From NCBI RefSeq assembly GCF_024362695.1, contig NC_065407.1:5518001-5582000 (forward strand): 64,000 nucleotides of DNA, given 5' to 3'. Shown here piece after piece: positions 45,001 to 54,862 of this stretch (positions are counted from its first letter, which is position 1; each line of letters begins with the position of its first letter). A program made the position numbers and the translations under genes. The notes under the pieces were generated by a model, which was given only the letters and a program-made list of their open reading frames with translations, had not been told where the DNA came from and searched no databases. This stretch comes from Pectinophora gossypiella (Eukaryota; Arthropoda; Insecta; Lepidoptera; Gelechiidae).

Positions 45001-45541
45001 TGATTGGTGCAGGCAAATCAATGTGACCTGACCCTCTTAATGGTTGATATTTATTAATATTCAATTCTAAATGGGAATTATGTAAGAAGGTCCAACCACT
45101 ATCACGTTCTTGAAATTCACATTTTTTTCTCATCAAACTAATTTTCACTTTGTTCATTAAACTATCAAAGTCATAATTTTTATAGAGAGTATAATTTTTA
45201 GTTCCAAAAGACTTTATTTCCTGAGAATCATTTTTTACTAAAAGAAAAACAGCAAAATGTTCAAAATTGAGTTTTATACAGTCATTTTCCTTGAGAGACA
45301 AATCAATTAATGTTTTGATTTTATTTTTTATATCATCAAGAAACCGATCTAAAGAATTATGACCATCCAAATCTGGTGATAATATTCTGTATGAAGCTAT
45401 TCGGTTGCGAAATGCGGACTCAATTAATTCAATCCCGTCGCTAAAAGGAGAAATATTTTTATTTTTATGGTTAGTGCTTCGTAAATGCCCCATCCAATGA
45501 ACACGATCTACAGAGACTTTACAAACTGTACAAAACACCAT
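42020..45541 (-). CDS. POLB: Protein-primed family B DNA polymerase
   Basis: 1173 residues, full length. N-terminal C2H2-like finger (C4, C7, H20, H26) and a second at about 314-331 (FCEHCLLFFNSTDQLSSH). The 3'-5' exonuclease has Exo I D364-E366 (VYADFES), Exo II 'HNLSGYD' 504-510 and Exo III 'YLITD' 657-661. Between Exo I and II a Cys/His insert at 459-490 (CHICERLL..DHCHITGKYRG) resembles a recombination-endonuclease VII / HNH-type zinc module. Polymerase motif A 'YFDCNNLYG' (D757), motif B 'KLLNNSIFGKT' 903-913, motif C 'YTDTD' 1011-1015: all catalytic aspartates are present. Replicates the linear element from its ends, by family analogy with a protein primer. Faces the plus block; its 3' end abuts a decayed exon copy, which supplies a non-canonical tail after 'TLAWGH'. 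Confidence 0.97.
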   Translation of the reverse strand: MVFCTVCKVSVDRVHWMGHLRSTNHKNKNISPFSDGIELIESAFRNRIASYRILSPDLDGHNSLDRFLDDIKNKIKTLIDLSLKENDCIKLNFEHFAVFLLVKNDSQEIKSFGTKNYTLYKNYDFDSLMNKVKISLMRKKCEFQERDSGWTFLHNSHLELNINKYQPLRGSGHIDLPAPIKARKACVNIKNEDSFCFLWSVTAALYPVKSHPDRVSSYPNFKDVLNVEDISFPVTFSDIAKFEINNPQICIFVYGLKDNNTVIGPLYKSEPLNKKVIHLLYLQEGNMSHYCLIKDLPRLVRSQISKHHGKLYFCEHCLLFFNSTDQLSSHSCGGVATKLPPKGSFIEFKNYNRKQNVPFVVYADFESMLVPYETCENDPIKSSTVTHQQHVPVAFAYHLVCTVDERYNHITSYRGQDCVDKFVDSICNDAKRISAVLSNSVPMVFTESDALNFENAETCHICERLLVMDKVRDHCHITGKYRGAAHSQCNLNFQVPKFLPVFFHNLSGYDCHLFIKELAKVPGPIKVIPKTKENYISFTKFVSISDTDSFQIRFVDSFKFLGTSLEKLTPTLKNDEFRYLKSYYPDEKHFNLLTRKGVYPYDYMCNWERYKEKCLPPKDCFYNSLTNEPISDEDYEHAQSVWLKFSLTNMGEYTDLYLITDVLLLTDIYENFRLTCKQYYQLDPAFYLTAPSLSFDAMLLKTGVRLELVTDLEIYRMIQQGIRGGVCMCSKRHVKANHKYLETFDPSHPSSYIVYFDCNNLYGYSMCQTLPHSNFRFVNDSELKTLESNILNIMDDSENGFILEVDLSYPSHLHDEHNDFPFCPEKIISPRGKSKKLIPNLYDKYNYVIHYVHLKKCLEHGLVLKKIHRAITFNQSNFLKKYIDLNTQLRQKAQSTFEQDFFKLLNNSIFGKTLENTEQRVDVRLVNKWSDKNNLTKKCTGAETLIASPNFHSASIFSENLVAIQMKHSQIVLDKPIYIGFAVLELSKSHMYDFHYSKIKPFYGNRIKLCYTDTDSFVYNVHTDDIYQDLKTNFLKYFDTSNYNPKNEFGLPIVNKKIPGLFKDEMGGQIIREFVGLKSKLYCIKTLNKTIKKAKGTKKNVINGLSVSDYKHVLYNGDVVYKKNVLFKSIKHEIFTQKVNKIALSSNDDKRLLESDKVTTLAWGHKSIFGCTA

Positions 45542-45777
45542 TTTTGATAAGTATACTTTAAATATACAAAGAAAATGCCTCGCCTTTCATACGCTAACGA
45601 CATAAAATTGCAATATACACAATGAATGTATGATTTACAATTATAATTTCATAGGTATTTGGTTGAAAATTCAGTGGAAAAAAACTACTAAGTATCTTAA
45701 AGTGAAGTTATATCAATGAACAGCAGCAGTGAGAGAAAAGGTTGTAATAAGTACCTGAGTAGTAGCTGTACTTATTA

Positions 45778-47095
45778 CTATTCGCTTATGAAGACGGGCT
45801 CACAATCTTCAAATAAATTATGAATCCGCTGCATAAACGATTGCATTTTCTCCCACTGCGGAGTCCCCCGATCTAACTTTACTTTAAGAGTAACTTCAGC
45901 CTCTTTCCACCGCTGATCTGGTTTAGAGGCAACAGCTTTCTCGGTGTTATACACCCGGAACTCTATATAGTACTCGCCAGACTGGTTGACGAGCTCCCGG
46001 CGCACTCGACCGTTGGGGACGCGGCTGGTCAAATAAGTCTGCAGCACTGCAGACTTCGACGTCCCCGAAGTTGCTCCCGTCTCAAACCCGAAGAGTCCTC
46101 CAGGGCCAGTACTGGAAACCGAAAAATACGAATAAGTAATAATTTATATAGGTTTAAAGGAACAAAGGAATAGCTGCACAAACGTCTCCGTCACCTTATT
46201 TTGAACTATGTTCATCATAATGATATTGTTCGTAATGTGTATAATGAATTATGGAGTGTAATAAAGATATCTACACAATTATTGAACCAGCTGTCCGCCC
46301 CGGCGTCGCACGGGTGCTCGGGTGAACAAAATACATAGGTATACGAGTAGCCTATGTTCATCAGAAATAATGTAAGATTCTAATGGTGAAAGAATTTTTC
46401 AAATCGATCCAGTAAGTTTCGGAGTCCATTCCATCCAAATATACAATTTGACAATCAAATCTTTCCTATTTATAAAATTAATAATGTAGACAAAATATGT
46501 AGAAAATTAGGTTTTGTTACATACCTCGATGAATACGTTGCGGTCGCGCCTGCCTCGTCGTTGGCGCTCGAACGCGACTTCTTTTTAGAACTGTAACAAT
46601 AATGTTTATATTGAAACGATGCAAGTGTTACCGCCGTGCGCTACGATTTCCAATTAGAACGCTCATTATACCCATTACATTATTTTTATATTACTTTTGT
46701 TACTATTAATCAAGATACATAACATAACATATAATTATGCATGTATGTCAAAAGGGTAGAGATAGGGGATATGTAAGTTGTATTTGCAAATAGCGTAAAA
46801 TTATCTCGAATAAAATAAAAGTAAAGTGATAGATATTAAAGTACCTATTTAATGTTCCACTGATGGGCACGACTGTCTCACTATTAACTTCTCTCAAAAG
46901 CACACAAGATTAAAGATAATCATATTATTAATCTTACCTAGTAGGCGTTGGGGTCGACTCCGCCGGCTTCCTCTTGCTCGCAGGCTTCTTTTTCAACACT
47001 TTTAGCGCAGACGTAGGCGCCAGCGGCAGTTGGGAGTCCGAACCGGATGAATATTCGTAGTTAGACCTGAAAATTAAGAAATCGGTTAGGTACAT
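45778..47095 (-). CDS. Spliced Polinton gene of unknown function, at least three exons
   Basis: Minus strand exons 47066-46938, 46590-46525 and 46111-45778, each bounded by clear AG/GT sites (TTTTCAG; AG|GTAAGA; TTACAG; AG|GTATGT; TTTCCAG). Phases are 2-2 throughout, so the join keeps frame and yields at least 175 residues to the stop at 45778-45780. The 5' end is unresolved: either translation starts at the ATG at 47095 with the first acceptor unused, or a further exon lies upstream. The N-terminal part is Ser/Pro/Lys-rich with nuclear-localisation-like clusters (KVLKKKPASKRK; SSKKKSRSS). A Gly/Ser linker follows, then a compact C-terminal domain of ~85 residues (SGEYYIEFRVYN..WKEAEVTLKVKLDRGTPQWEKMQSF). 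I do not recognise the domain. Divergent promoter region lies between it and polB. Confidence 0.65.
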
Positions 47096-47572
47096 GGTAT
47101 TTAAAATGTTGTGTAAATTTATTATGTAAAAAACTCCAACATAATACATAAACTAAAAGTAAATGTAAATACTTACTAACATTTTAACAAACTTTCTTGA
47201 AGAAAAGCACTGAAGATGAAAATAACACGGATGAGGATACCACAATTGTGGACAATTGGGAATCGATCAAAGGAATGAGTAAAGTTTAATGATTTTTCCT
47301 ATTTTATAGAAAAACAATACAAATCCGTGCAAAACTGAATTATGCAAAATAAAACCTTAAATGCAAGACAATAACGGATTATGCATTGCATATTTCAAAT
47401 TTTTGCATTTTGGACGCGTAGTCATCGCTAAAATGCTTAGTTGCTATTCTCACGAACAAACGAGTTAGTCGCAACACTTTGTAAAATGATACACCGCATA
47501 TTCATATTAATTAGGTATTTATTACACAGACGTAAACTTACACCTATTTCCGATGACGCAGTACGACGATGG

Positions 47573-47640
47573 CTCAGTGGTTAAGAGTTTGATGTTCAAT
47601 GTAGGTATATGTTACAAGTTCGATTCTCTACATACATTTT
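47573..47640 (+). repeat. tRNA-like sequence inside the Polinton
   Basis: 'gatggctcagtggttaagag' resembles an A box and 'acaagttcgattctc' a B box, about 35 nt apart. No clear cloverleaf and no SINE body recognised. Weak. Confidence 0.3.
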
Positions 47641-48290
47641 TTTCTGACTAAATTATGTACATTGAATATAAACGATAATCTTACGAAGAGGAATATCATG
47701 AATATACCTGCATACTGGTTGTGATGATTATATAATCACGATCTAGTTGTACATTAGGTAGGTACCTAAGTTGTAATGAACAAGGAGTGCAACGTTTCAA
47801 TACTGATATTTTAAATAATATTAACCTTATTTCAACCTGCTTTGAATCGAACAATAAGTCGAACGTTATAATCACCATCATCATTACAGTTGAACAAAAA
47901 CATAACAATATTTGAGTAAACGCAAAGCATTGATTCTGCATGATGAATCAAAAGTGAAAACTTGTTCACCTTCTTCATAATGTATTGTAGGTAAACCTGT
48001 ACCCTGCAATAAAAATAATTTATCAAGCGAAGTCAGTAACTGAAACTAGTTGTTTATTAAAAAGTTTCCCACGAGTCAGAGGATACCTGATTGATATAAT
48101 ATATGGTATAGTATAGCCCACATTCCTCAATGCATACGAGGCACAATCTGTGTAATGTGTAATGTAATTCAGTATAGATTTTTGCCTTGACCGGGCATGA
48201 CAAGTGAGCTAGAGAGTGATTTTGATTCTTTTATAAATAGTTAAATTAATTGATCACACTATTAGGAAAAAGCTTCCGCTATGGGAATTA
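47641..48290. other. AT-rich Polinton interior, possible upstream exon at 47832-47995
   Basis: On the minus strand, after 'tttttattgcag' (acceptor-like) a ~38-codon frame reads 'TGLPTIHYEEGEQVFTFDSS'... to a TAA. No good donor follows, so linkage to the 45778-47095 gene is unproven. Otherwise nothing seen. Confidence 0.25.
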
Positions 48291-48319
48291 TATCATGTAA
48301 GTCAAATTCATTATGTTAT

Positions 48320-49545
48320 TACAATTTGCTGTCCTTGAATCTAATTACGACTCACGCCAATTTGGACAGAATTTCTGACACCCATGTGGTAATTTTTGGG
48401 TCACACATTGTATCGTCACTTTTATGTCTAATTCTAGAGATCGTTGAGCCAATCTGGCATTGAATGACAGAATCGAAGCTGTTCTTGAATTTAATGACGA
48501 CTCGCGCCAATCTGGATAGAATTTCTAACACCCATGTGGTAATTTTTGGGTCACACATTGTATCGTCATTTTTATGTCTAATTCTAGAGATCGTTGAGCC
48601 AATATGGCATTGAATGACAGGACCGAAGCGGTTCTTGAATTTAATGACGACTCGCGCCAATCTGGATAGAATTTCTAACACCCATGTGGTAATTTTTGGG
48701 TCACACATTGTATCGTCACTTTTATGTCTAATTCTAGAGATCGTTGAGCCAATCTGGTATTGAATGACAGGTTCGAAGCTGATCTTGAATTCAATGACGA
48801 CTCGCGCCAATCTGGATAGAATTTCTGACATCCTTGTGGTAATTTTTGGGTCACACATTGTATCGTCACTTTATATCATAATTCTAGAGATCGTTGAGCC
48901 AATCTGGTATTGAATGACAGGACCGAAGCTGTTCTTGAATTCAATGACGACTCGCGCCAATCTGGATAGAATTTCTGATATTTTCGTATGGTACTTTGTG
49001 GGTCTCAAATTATATTATCACTTTAAGTATATCATAATTCTAGAGATCGTTGAGCCAATCTGGTATTGAATGACAGGACCGAAGCTGTTCCTGAATTCAA
49101 TGACGACTCGCGCCAATCTGGATAGAATTTCTGATATTTTCGTATGGCACTTTGTGAGTCTCAATTATATTATCACTTTATGTCATAATTCTAGAGTTCG
49201 TTGAGCCAATCTGGTATTAAATGACAGGACCGAAGCTGTTCTTGAATTCAATGACGACTCGCGCCAATCTGGATAGAATTTCTGATATTTTCGTATGGCA
49301 CTTTGTGAGTCTCAATTATATTATCACTTTATGTCATAATTCTAGAGATCGTTGAGCCAATCTGGTATTAAATGACAGGACCGAAGCTGTTCTTGAATTC
49401 AATGACGACTCGCGCCAATCTGGATAGAATTTCTGATATTTTCGTATGGTACTTTGTGAGTCTCAAATTATATTATCACTTTATGTCATAATTCTGGAGA
49501 TCGTTGAGCCAATCTGGTATTGGATGACAGGACAGCAAATTGTAT
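48320..49545. repeat. Minisatellite, about 8 units of ~150 bp
   Basis: The anchor 'tcgttgagccaat' recurs at 48441, 48591, 48741, 48891, 49048, 49198, 49349 and 49501, so the spacing is 150, 150, 150, 157, 150, 151 and 152. Units near the right end share a variant ('gatattttcgtatgg') not seen in the left ones, indicating local homogenisation. The array is bracketed by inverted text: 'tgtaagtcaaattcatt' and 'acaatttgctgtcct' at 48296-48335, complemented at about 49531-49585. A minus ORF of 168 codons (48352-48858) exists because 150 is divisible by three. Confidence 0.9.
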
Positions 49546-49685
49546 AGAGACATGAAGCAATCTGCTAATGAATTTGACTTACAGGAAAAAACTTGATTCG
49601 AACACGGACAGACCAAAATAATTTTCTAAGTGATATTATACTTGTGATATTAAATACAGTGATATGAAATCCCATGATGACTCGA

Positions 49686-49959
49686 GCTATACTGGTGAGT
49701 GTTGTAGTTGCTAACCGATTGATCGTAATATTAAGAACCATCGATGTTATTGGGTATTTCTAGACCATCGAAGTGAAGGGATTCGCGAAAATGTTCTTGG
49801 GCATTCTAGACCATCGAAGTGAAGGGATCCGCGAGAGCGCGCGCGATAGCGCGTTGGCGCTCGAGCGATCCGACTGAACGAAGATGGTCTAGAATGCCCA
49901 AGAACATTTTCGCGAATCCCTTCACTTCGATGGTCTAGAATGCCCAATAACATACTACT
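49686..49959 (-). repeat. Polinton right terminal inverted repeat
   Basis: Exact reverse complement of 32251-32524, ending ...CATACTACT, followed by CCCGTT (49960-49965). Confidence 0.95.
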
Positions 49960-49965
49960 CCCGTT
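49960..49965. other. Polinton target-site duplication, right copy
   Basis: CCCGTT, matching 32245-32250. Confidence 0.9.
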
Positions 49966-50590
49966 AGGCAGTAACTGAGCATCTCCTCATGTACATGGGG
50001 CTGGGCCCCCTCGGGTCTCCTCAACACCCCTATAACCCGCCTTTACCTCCCTGCCTCTCACCACCCACTATCTGCTCATGCGAATCCATCAGAATCTCGC
50101 CCAGATAGGATTACTAGGGGAACATGTACGGCGAAGAGCCCGTACTGCTAGTCCCCCTACTCAAGATTGGGTGGCCACCCCTAAACTCGATTCTAGGCTG
50201 GCTGAACGTTGCGATCCACGCCACCTAGCTCATGGGTAAGTGCGTCCACTTCACCCTAGTGCTGATCCCAGAGCACCCGTCAAACTTGGTGAGAGGTAAC
50301 TTAATGCTCAGAACCACTGTGACAATTATTACATTCAATGACACTACTTTGTACCTCATGCTGTACAACGTGTAACATAATAGATGATATCTCAAGAGCC
50401 TTGTCGCACTTCACTTAACTAAGCCATCAGGGACTTACCGACCTTGCTCCACATCATCTTACATGCAGGCAGACAACCATTACCTGGTGTCTCTCACGAT
50501 TCGTACTCTTATAGTGTTCTCTTCTCTTATAACGTATTCGCGCCAACACGCAAAGTCCCGCGCTCTCTAAAAAACATTAAAACCATAGAC
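49966..50590. other. Moderate-GC DNA continuous with 32100-32244 before Polinton insertion
   Basis: Removing the Polinton and one CCCGTT joins 'ttggatcctctta' to 'aggcagtaactgagc'. Both flanks are GC-richer than the surroundings ('ctgggccccctcgggtctcc', 'gcacgggcccgggtctcgta'), suggesting the target was itself a repeat or a GC-rich locus. No ORF or family recognised. Confidence 0.4.
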
Positions 50591-50689
50591 TATGATCCCT
50601 TATTTTTCTTTTATCAGTGATGTCACAGTAATTGCATATAATCAGTCACTCACCCAACAAAGAATTCGTGGGACTCCACGACAGTCCGT

Positions 50690-50960
50690 AGTTTGGTTAG
50701 GATATTACAGGCTGATCACCAGATTGTCCGAAAGTAAGATGATCCGTGCTTCGGAAGGCAAGTCAAGCCCTTGGTCCCCGTTACTACCTACTGATGTGAG
50801 CAAGTAGTCGTTACATGAGCCATGTCAGGGGCTTTTGGCAGTTCAATATTATACCCTGACGCCACCCACACGATAGAAGAAGAGAAGAAGACGTATCACA
50901 AAAATCACTTTGTGATCCCTAGCTTTGGCGTCTCAATAAACACACCAGGGTTGATGCGAT
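50690..50960 (+). mobile_element. tRNA-derived SINE, 5'-truncated, with inverted or rearranged end
   Basis: Starts within the body ('gtccgtagtttggttaggat') and runs to 'cacccacacgatagaagaag'. It is followed by a second fragment 'gtatcacaaaaatcactttg'. Confidence 0.5.
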
Positions 50961-51104
50961 CGTTTATTGACCTCACAATTCACACGAGAAAAGAAAAATA
51001 AAGGATTCCTATATTTGTCAAAGTTGTACTGTGGTAGTGTCGATGGTTTTTGTGTTAAATCCTATTAAACATGCGAAATACGATATAGTGAATTAGATTG
51101 AGAA

Positions 51105-51410
51105 GGGAATGTTAGGTTGGTTTGGACACGTAGAGCGGATGAAGGATAATAGAATTGCGAAAGTGGTATATAAAACGAAAGTTGATGGTAGGGCTGGCAG
51201 AGAAAGGCCTAGAAGGACTTACATTGACCAAATTGGAGATGCCCTTATAAAAGGTTTGGTACGATCTACTCTGAACCGGGGTGCGTGTGTGAAGCGATTG
51301 ATGAATGTGGAGGAAGCATGAGAAGTGTGTCAGGATCGAAGCAAATGGAATTCTATAGTCTCTGCTTACCCCGGTGGGAAATAGGCGTGAGTTTTTGTAT
51401 GTGTATGTAT
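51105..51410 (+). pseudogene. LINE RT C-terminal fragment with in-frame stop
   Basis: Encodes 'LGWFGHVERMKDNRIAKVVY' and 'RERPRRTYIDQIGDAL', the RT tail of the family at 376-690. A TGA at 51319-51321 interrupts the frame after MNVEEA. The tail ends near 'gtatgtatgtatg'-type repeats at 51403-51415. Confidence 0.65.
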
Positions 51411-51499
51411 GTAACATGCGAATTAGATGGATTTAGATTAATCAGTTAGTTAATATTTGACACTACTGTGTAAGTGTGTTGTCTTAATTAAGTTTTTTT

Positions 51500-51605
51500 G
51501 ACGTAACTTATTGTAAGTTTTCATGAGATGGCATTAACTACTTGGCCGGACTTCACGCTTGTGTCTCTGAAGGGGTAGACAGAGATGTATAATATCTATC
51601 TGCGC
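51500..51605 (-). mobile_element. Scrap of the 58420-63924 LINE 3'UTR
   Basis: 'ttttttgacgtaacttattg' and 'ggcattaactacttggccgg' match the LINE 3' end next to its poly(A). The remainder diverges into 'gaaggggtagacagagatgt'. Confidence 0.5.
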
Positions 51606-52014
51606 TCTTGTATAATATAATAATATATGTATGTAATATATGTATGTATGTATGTATAATATACACACCCAATACCCAATATCCGTGATCTATGTTTAAG
51701 TCACAAGTATAAGAGGCGAGTGTAATATTACCTTAGTAATATTACCTTAGTTAAATATTTTGGTAAAGAATAGGTACATAATATTGCGAATTTTAATAGA
51801 AGGAGCAATATCTTGATAGGTTGGACAAGCACCTGCTTTTAATAGGTAAAATAATAATTATTTTATGAAAAGGTGTGTTGCTATGATCAAACTGAGTTTG
51901 TTCTCCTTCTTAAAAGGAAAATAATAAATGGAGCAGGTGCTGTACATTTACGTAAAGTACTTAAACTATTTTAAAACTATTACTAGAAAACTAGATAAAT
52001 TTTTTTGAGATACC
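51606..52014. other. AT-rich intergenic, no gene seen
   Basis: (ATGT)n at 51635-51655. Otherwise unremarkable. Confidence 0.35.
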
Positions 52015-52039
52015 TATCTATATTATGTTCCGTGGTAAG

Positions 52040-52690
52040 CAAGCTCTTAGCATACGACCACGACTATCTCCCGAATATCACTATTCGTCAAATTTCACAG
52101 AAATATTTTCTTGTTTCATACTTTTTTGAGGGAGAATTTTCGTAGTCGTGTTTTAGTATTTAAACTTGTCTTTGACAAAATTGAGATGTAACTCTTCTTT
52201 TTTTGTCGTGTGGGTTGTGATGTGGATGACCAATGTAACGACTATGTACTTACATTAGCAAGTACGTATTTAGTAACCGGAACCAACGGTTTAACGTGCT
52301 GTCGAATCACGGATTATCTCACTTTCTGATAATCGGGAGATCACGCCCACCCTAACGATCTCCATGGTCCAGTGGTTGACCGTTGGGCTCACGATCCGGA
52401 GGTCCCGAGTTCGATTCCCGGTGGGGACATATCACAAAAATTACTTTGTGGTCCCTAGTTTGGTTAGGACATTACAGGTTGATCACCTGATTGTCCGAAA
52501 GTAAGATGATCTGTGCTTCGCAAGGCACGTTAAGCCGTTGGTCCCAGTTACTACTTACTGATGTAAGTAAGTAGTCGTTACATGAGTCATGTCAGGGGCC
52601 TATGGCGGCTCAATAGTAACGCTGACACCAAGGTTGATGAGGTTGGTATTCCACCTCACAACCCACACAATAGAAGAAGACGCCCACCCT
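52040..52690. mobile_element. Foldback-family end followed by two inverted SINE copies
   Basis: 52040-52175 is the right arm of the AAAACTAAAACCCGACTA family. 52195-52325 is a minus-oriented SINE 3' part ('tcgtgtgggttgtgatgtgg'). 52364-52690 is a near-complete plus SINE with A box 'tggtccagtggttgaccg' and B box 'gagttcgattcccgg'. The head-to-head pair could form a hairpin transcript. Confidence 0.6.
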
Positions 52691-53125
52691 GCTGAACACA
52701 GACCTCCCTTCAATCAACTGGAGGGTCATGGAAAATAGACCACTTTATTTTTAAATCACAATTGCGTAAGTAAATTTCTAACTTTTAAGAAAACATCAAC
52801 GTAACAAATACTTTCGTCAAGTCATCAATCAAGTTGCGAAATCCAGAGCCTCTCGGTTTTAGCTTTTCTTTGAGTTGCCTTGAAAAGATGGAACATAACT
52901 TCTGAAGGCCTCCAACATCATTAAAAGTTCTCAAACTAGTAACGTGTTTAGCTGGTTTGTTATTGTTACACAAATAGATGCCAGGCGTCTTCTTTTTTCT
53001 ATCCTGATCCTGATCCTATCTGAGAATACCTATTCAAAGGACGGTTCAAAGTCTAGTTATATTATTTGGACCCTATTTTGCTGGGAGCAAATGATGGCGA
53101 TAAAAAGAAGATATGCAGTTGTTAC
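52691..53125. other. Intergenic, no gene seen
   Basis: Two short ORFs (52785-52973 minus, 52944-53285 plus) have no recognised motif; the second runs into a SINE. Confidence 0.35.
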
Positions 53126-53129
53126 ACTA

Positions 53130-53415
53130 CCTCCAGTGTCTAGTAACCAACAAGACACGTTTACAGAAGCGACTGCCTGTCTAACCTTCCAACCCGCGAA
53201 GGGAAAACCAGCTCAATACAGGTTAGGTCACATACCCCCAAAAATGCATCGGGAATGTGGGAATGATGTTTTCCTTCACCACTGAGCACGTTCAAGACAA
53301 ATTCAAGAATCATTGGTTTAGACTTATGCTGGCTTCGAACCTGCGACCTGAAAGTGAGAGGCAAGCGTCATAGAATAAGGAACAAGCGTTCTACCAACTG
53401 GGCTACCACGGCTTC
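53130..53415 (-). mobile_element. tRNA-derived SINE, second type, reverse orientation
   Basis: 'accttccaacccgcgaaggg', 'gggaatgtgggaatgatgtt', 'aatcattggtttagacttat' and the head complement 'gttctaccaactgggctacc' identify the family described at 11668-11960. Confidence 0.6.
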
Positions 53416-54345
53416 ACATTAAAGAAAAACACACGTTAAAAAATTACAATATGGGTGAAAATTATTAATTCTCTATACCATCAAAAAAAATTAAAATAAA
53501 GTAAATTAAAAAAAATATATTTTAATTATTAAATTAAATTTAAATTATAAGTACAACATACAGCATTAATCACTGATTCGTTAATTTTATAAAAGATACC
53601 AGTATTCAACATAATATAATTCAAGGTTCAACTGAGTACAACTTCTTTTGCATGGATTTATCACACCCACACGCATTGTTTAATAAGTAATCATTTAAGA
53701 AGTTTCCTGAAACTAAAATAATTATTATTGTTGGTACATTTTCTTCCTCTCCGACTGAAAATAATTATATTGTTCAAAATAAAAGAAGGAAATCTTTAAT
53801 TAAGGAAAAGGTAAACTTTATTGTTGATGCAGGTAAGAGCTAACAACTCAACAGAAAACTTTTTTTAATTATGTCTTTGAAACTTTTTGACGAAATCTTT
53901 GGAAATGATTCTTATCTTTTGCTTGAATAATTCTGTCCGTGATTCTTTGGCATTCGAAAATATTATATCTCAAAATCACAACCGAATCCTGATTGAAAAC
54001 TAGATAATAATGTATAAGCATATTTTTTACCTACTTTCAATAGGAGGCCAGTATAGTGTTGAATTCTATGTAAGAATCTAAATTCTGAAGTCAACGCAAC
54101 CAGCAATCTTCATTATCTGCAAACCCTACAAATGCTCCATCGTGGTTACTTATGACAGTGCAGTGGGTGGAACACACATTTCGGCCATCTTTATAATTAT
54201 GTACTCTAAGCCTCTGCGCGGCACGCTACGACGCATGACAGCTGTTTGACGAAAGTACAGAAATTCGTTCCCCCAATAAAGTTAGAATTTAATACGAGAA
54301 TTGATTTAAACATTTGAAGTAGGTATAACTATTTGCTCCGATAAC
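53416..54345. other. AT-rich intergenic, no gene seen
   Basis: Low-complexity A/T text at 53480-53560. No gene or structured repeat recognised. Confidence 0.35.
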
Positions 54346-54349
54346 ACAA

Positions 54350-54862
54350 CTTTTTTTTTGACGTGGCTTAATGTAGATTTGCTGCAAATGGCATTAACTA
54401 CTCGGCCGGACATATGGGGAGCGCTGTGGGCTCTCATCCGGTACAAAATTTTACAATAGGCCTGAGGGTGCCCAGTTGGGCGCGCACCTCGACTCAGGGC
54501 GTTTTCTGAGTTTTTTTTTTTCGTTTTTTTTGCGCTGAATGAGGAGCTCGGTGGCGCAGTGGTTAACGCGCTCGGTCAGCGATTGTTGAAGTTAAGCAAC
54601 TTTCGCCAGTCATAGGATGGGTGACCACAAAAAAAAAAGTTTTCATGACGAGCTCCTCCGTGCTTCGGAAGGCACGTTAAGCCGTTGGTCCCGGCTACAT
54701 TAGCAGTCGTTAATAACCACCAATCCGCACTGGGCCCGCGTGGTGGTTTAAGGCCCGATCTCCCTATCCATCCATAGGGAAGGCCCGTGCCCCAGCAGTC
54801 GGGACGTTAATGGGCTGATGATGATGATGATGATGACGGGAATCGTCGGTATCGGGGTTCTC
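54350..54862 (-). mobile_element. LINE 3' fragment interrupted by a SINE (54545-54836)
   Basis: 54350-54512 and 54531-54544 match the 3' end of the 58420-63924 LINE ('gcgctgaatgagg'). The LINE text resumes at 54837 ('gggaatcgtcggtatcgggg') after a plus-oriented SINE beginning 'agctcggtggcgcagtggtt' and ending in (GAT)n. A block of LINE 3'UTR is replaced by a T-rich run at 54510-54530. Confidence 0.65.

Larger units (their letters stand above)
32251..49959. mobile_element. Complete Polinton/Maverick element, 17,709 bp
   Basis: Ends are 5' AGTAGT / ACTACT 3', with 6-bp target duplication CCCGTT and terminal inverted repeats identical over 274 bp. Inside are the Polinton core genes: PolB, integrase, FtsK/HerA-type ATPase, adenain-like protease, major and minor capsid proteins. 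The plus block (32.9-39.8 kb) and minus block (40.1-47.1 kb) converge at about 39.8-40.1 kb. All core ORFs are uninterrupted and the terminal repeats are undiverged, so insertion is likely recent and the element may be competent. It carries extra material: two spliced genes, a decayed duplicate exon (41930-42010), a small MITE (41509-41671) and a 150-bp minisatellite (48320-49545). Confidence 0.95.

Noticed and set aside
47160..47205. Exon with consensus GTAAGT donor just upstream of 47066
   Set aside because: Joining it to the exon at 47066 creates a stop codon in the needed frame, so it cannot be the coding upstream exon.
47832..47995. Upstream exon of the spliced Polinton gene
   Set aside because: Good acceptor-like start and an open frame, but no credible donor and no phase match to 47066; kept only as a note.
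48352..48858. 168-codon minus-strand ORF with 50-residue repeats
   Set aside because: Explained by a 150-bp minisatellite with a period divisible by three; units to the right lose the frame, so no evidence for a protein.
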